Source: a virus. From it: DNA of 31,694 bases. Position 1 is the first letter of the stretch. The number at the start of each line of letters is the position of its first letter. The stretch lies in IMG/VR virus record IMGVR_UViG_3300046753_000233, positions 1 to 31,694 of that record; one strand, written 5' to 3'. The notes beneath the pieces are model-generated. The model saw only the letters and a list, made by a program, of their open reading frames with translations, made no database searches and was not told the origin of the DNA. The translations under genes were made by a program, and so were the position numbers. Positions 30,904 through 31,694 of the stretch are shown here, piece by piece.

Positions 30904-31307
30904 TAATTTAAATTTATATTCATATTATTTTCGGTAGAGGGATATATAACTATGCTTTTATTAAGTTCCTCAAGTACAGACACAGTCAAAGATAACAATT
31001 TTTCTTCTACATCGTCAATATCTTTTTCTTGATATAATAACAAGCTATTAAAATAACCTTTTGTCGCCCAGTATAAATTATTTGGCAAAGAAATGTACCA
31101 TTCTCTTGCATTAACAGTACCATCTAAACAATACTCACCTAGTCCATTATGAAATGTTATAACATTATCAATCAAATTTTGATAACCTACATAATCTTCA
31201 TTAAAAAAAGTGGCACTGTAAACAAGTTCTGCCATATCGTCTAAATAGTTATTTACAATAACAGAATGTTGCTTATTTAGATAATATATTTCTTGTTCAC
31301 TAGCCAT
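30903..31307 (-). CDS. Small protein after the large terminase, unknown
   Basis: The start at ATG 31307 (AAAATGGC, as in other late genes) gives 134 residues beginning MASEQEIYYLNKQHSVIVNN. The longer frame from 31322 would run into the candidate promoter. The protein is helical and acidic (YLDDMAELVYSATFFNEDYV, KDIDDVEEKLLSLTVSVLEE) and soluble. Its place after terL and before the chaperone suggests a head-completion or packaging accessory, but no family is recognised. Confidence 0.5.
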   Translation of the reverse strand: MASEQEIYYLNKQHSVIVNNYLDDMAELVYSATFFNEDYVGYQNLIDNVITFHNGLGEYCLDGTVNAREWYISLPNNLYWATKGYFNSLLLYQEKDIDDVEEKLLSLTVSVLEELNKSIVIYPSTENNMNINLN

Positions 31308-31308
31308 T

Positions 31309-31349
31309 TTACAATATAACAAATATACTTTGGAAATTTATGGAACAAA
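31309..31349 (-). promoter_or_regulatory. Bacteroidota-type promoter for the tail block
   Basis: On the minus strand TTTG (31349-31346) is followed after 18 bases by TATATTTG (31327-31320), an exact TAnnTTTG. TTATATTGTAA (31319-31309) follows directly and differs from the early palindrome TTACATTGTAA in one base. The gene start at 31307 lies only 13 bases after the -7 element, so the 5' leader would be very short. It sits in the 54-base gap between terL and the next gene. Confidence 0.5.
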
Positions 31350-31361
31350 AAGTTAGTTTTT

Positions 31362-31694
31362 TTACCTCCAAGCTAAAATACTTTTATTTCTACCAAACAA
31401 GTATCTCATTCTCATCATAAGAGCATCAGCGAAATCAGGGGAGTGTCCTAGTACTGCTTTCATCTCTTTTTTACTAATTATTGCTAATTTATTGTCATTA
31501 TCCATGTTTTTTCTTCTAATAACCTCAAATTCTTCAATTATTTTGTTTCTCATGTCGGTATCGTTGCATTTTACCCAAATATTACCCACATTTACTTGTT
31601 CAGCCAGTTTATAATAGCATTGTGTCTTTAAATTTTGATAATTTTCTTTGTTTAGTGGTTTGCCGTTATTTACAAAAGGTACAACACCCTTCAT
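31362..31694 (-). CDS. terL: Terminase large subunit, C-terminal fragment cut by the window edge
   Basis: The 110 visible residues are the end of the nuclease domain of a DNA-packaging motor. NKENYQNLKTQCYYKLAEQV, FEVIRRKNMDNDNKLAIISK and then LGHSPDFADALMMRMRYLF match the conserved end of terminase nucleases, with the Asp pair in SPDFAD as a metal ligand. The ATPase domain (Walker A/B) and the first nuclease motifs are absent and should lie beyond the right edge. The frame starts with ATG exactly at the last base of the window, but a whole terminase is about four times longer, so this is probably an internal Met. Confidence 0.8.
   Translation of the reverse strand: MKGVVPFVNNGKPLNKENYQNLKTQCYYKLAEQVNVGNIWVKCNDTDMRNKIIEEFEVIRRKNMDNDNKLAIISKKEMKAVLGHSPDFADALMMRMRYLFGRNKSILAWR

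Overview
The window reads as most of the genome of a tailed, long-tailed (siphovirus-like) phage of a Bacteroidota host, probably a marine flavobacterium. The DNA is visibly AT-rich. Virtually no gene has a Shine-Dalgarno sequence; late genes begin with an A-rich run directly before ATG, often followed by GC (AAAAATGGC). Several intergenic sites resemble the Bacteroidota promoter pattern TTTG-N(about 20)-TAnnTTTG. The protein types (DUF6712-like connector, DUF5675-like protein, LamG and repeat-rich fibres, 'AEKRA' early protein) also fit flavobacterial phages. No integrase, repressor, tRNA or CRISPR array was found, so a lytic lifestyle is the simplest reading.

Layout. (1) 1-11397, all minus strand. 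In transcription order this holds a protease/scaffold fusion, the major capsid protein, a second abundant-looking structural protein, a small protein, portal, head-tail connector, two fibre/adhesin-type proteins, further fibre or decoration proteins (one LamG lectin-like), and then a lysis block (DUF5675-like candidate endolysin, two small membrane/coiled-coil proteins, a 3-TM holin). It ends in a small gene cut by the left edge. (2) 11463-18958, all plus strand. This is an early block of about 20 tightly packed, mostly overlapping small genes. The recognisable ones are a DnaA domain-IV-like DNA-binding protein, a small protein with an SSB-like acidic tip, a winged-helix replication protein, a Twinkle/T7-type primase-helicase, a dATP/dGTP diphosphohydrolase family protein and a RusA Holliday junction resolvase. 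(3) 31694-18939, all minus strand. In transcription order this holds the C-terminal end of the large terminase, a small unknown, the tail-assembly chaperone pair with a -1 slippery site, tail terminator/completion-type proteins, two large baseplate/tail-tip proteins, a 1321-residue tape measure, a zinc-ribbon protein and a small unknown that runs into rusA tail to tail.

How it fits together. The early block would remodel host replication (priming, unwinding, origin recognition, nucleotide pool, junction resolution) while relying on the host polymerase, since none is encoded here. The two late blocks make head, tail and lysis proteins and lie on either side of the early block. If the genome is circular or circularly permuted, they would be joined through the window edges, with the rest of the terminase genes in the missing stretch. 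Only the terminase C-terminus is present, so the window is probably slightly short of a full genome.

Most interesting points: a repeated bipartite promoter/palindrome upstream of two early segments; the programmed -1 frameshift in the tail chaperone; the protease-scaffold fusion with a possible internal start; G6/C6 hairpins bracketing the capsid gene; and a structured leader before the replication genes.
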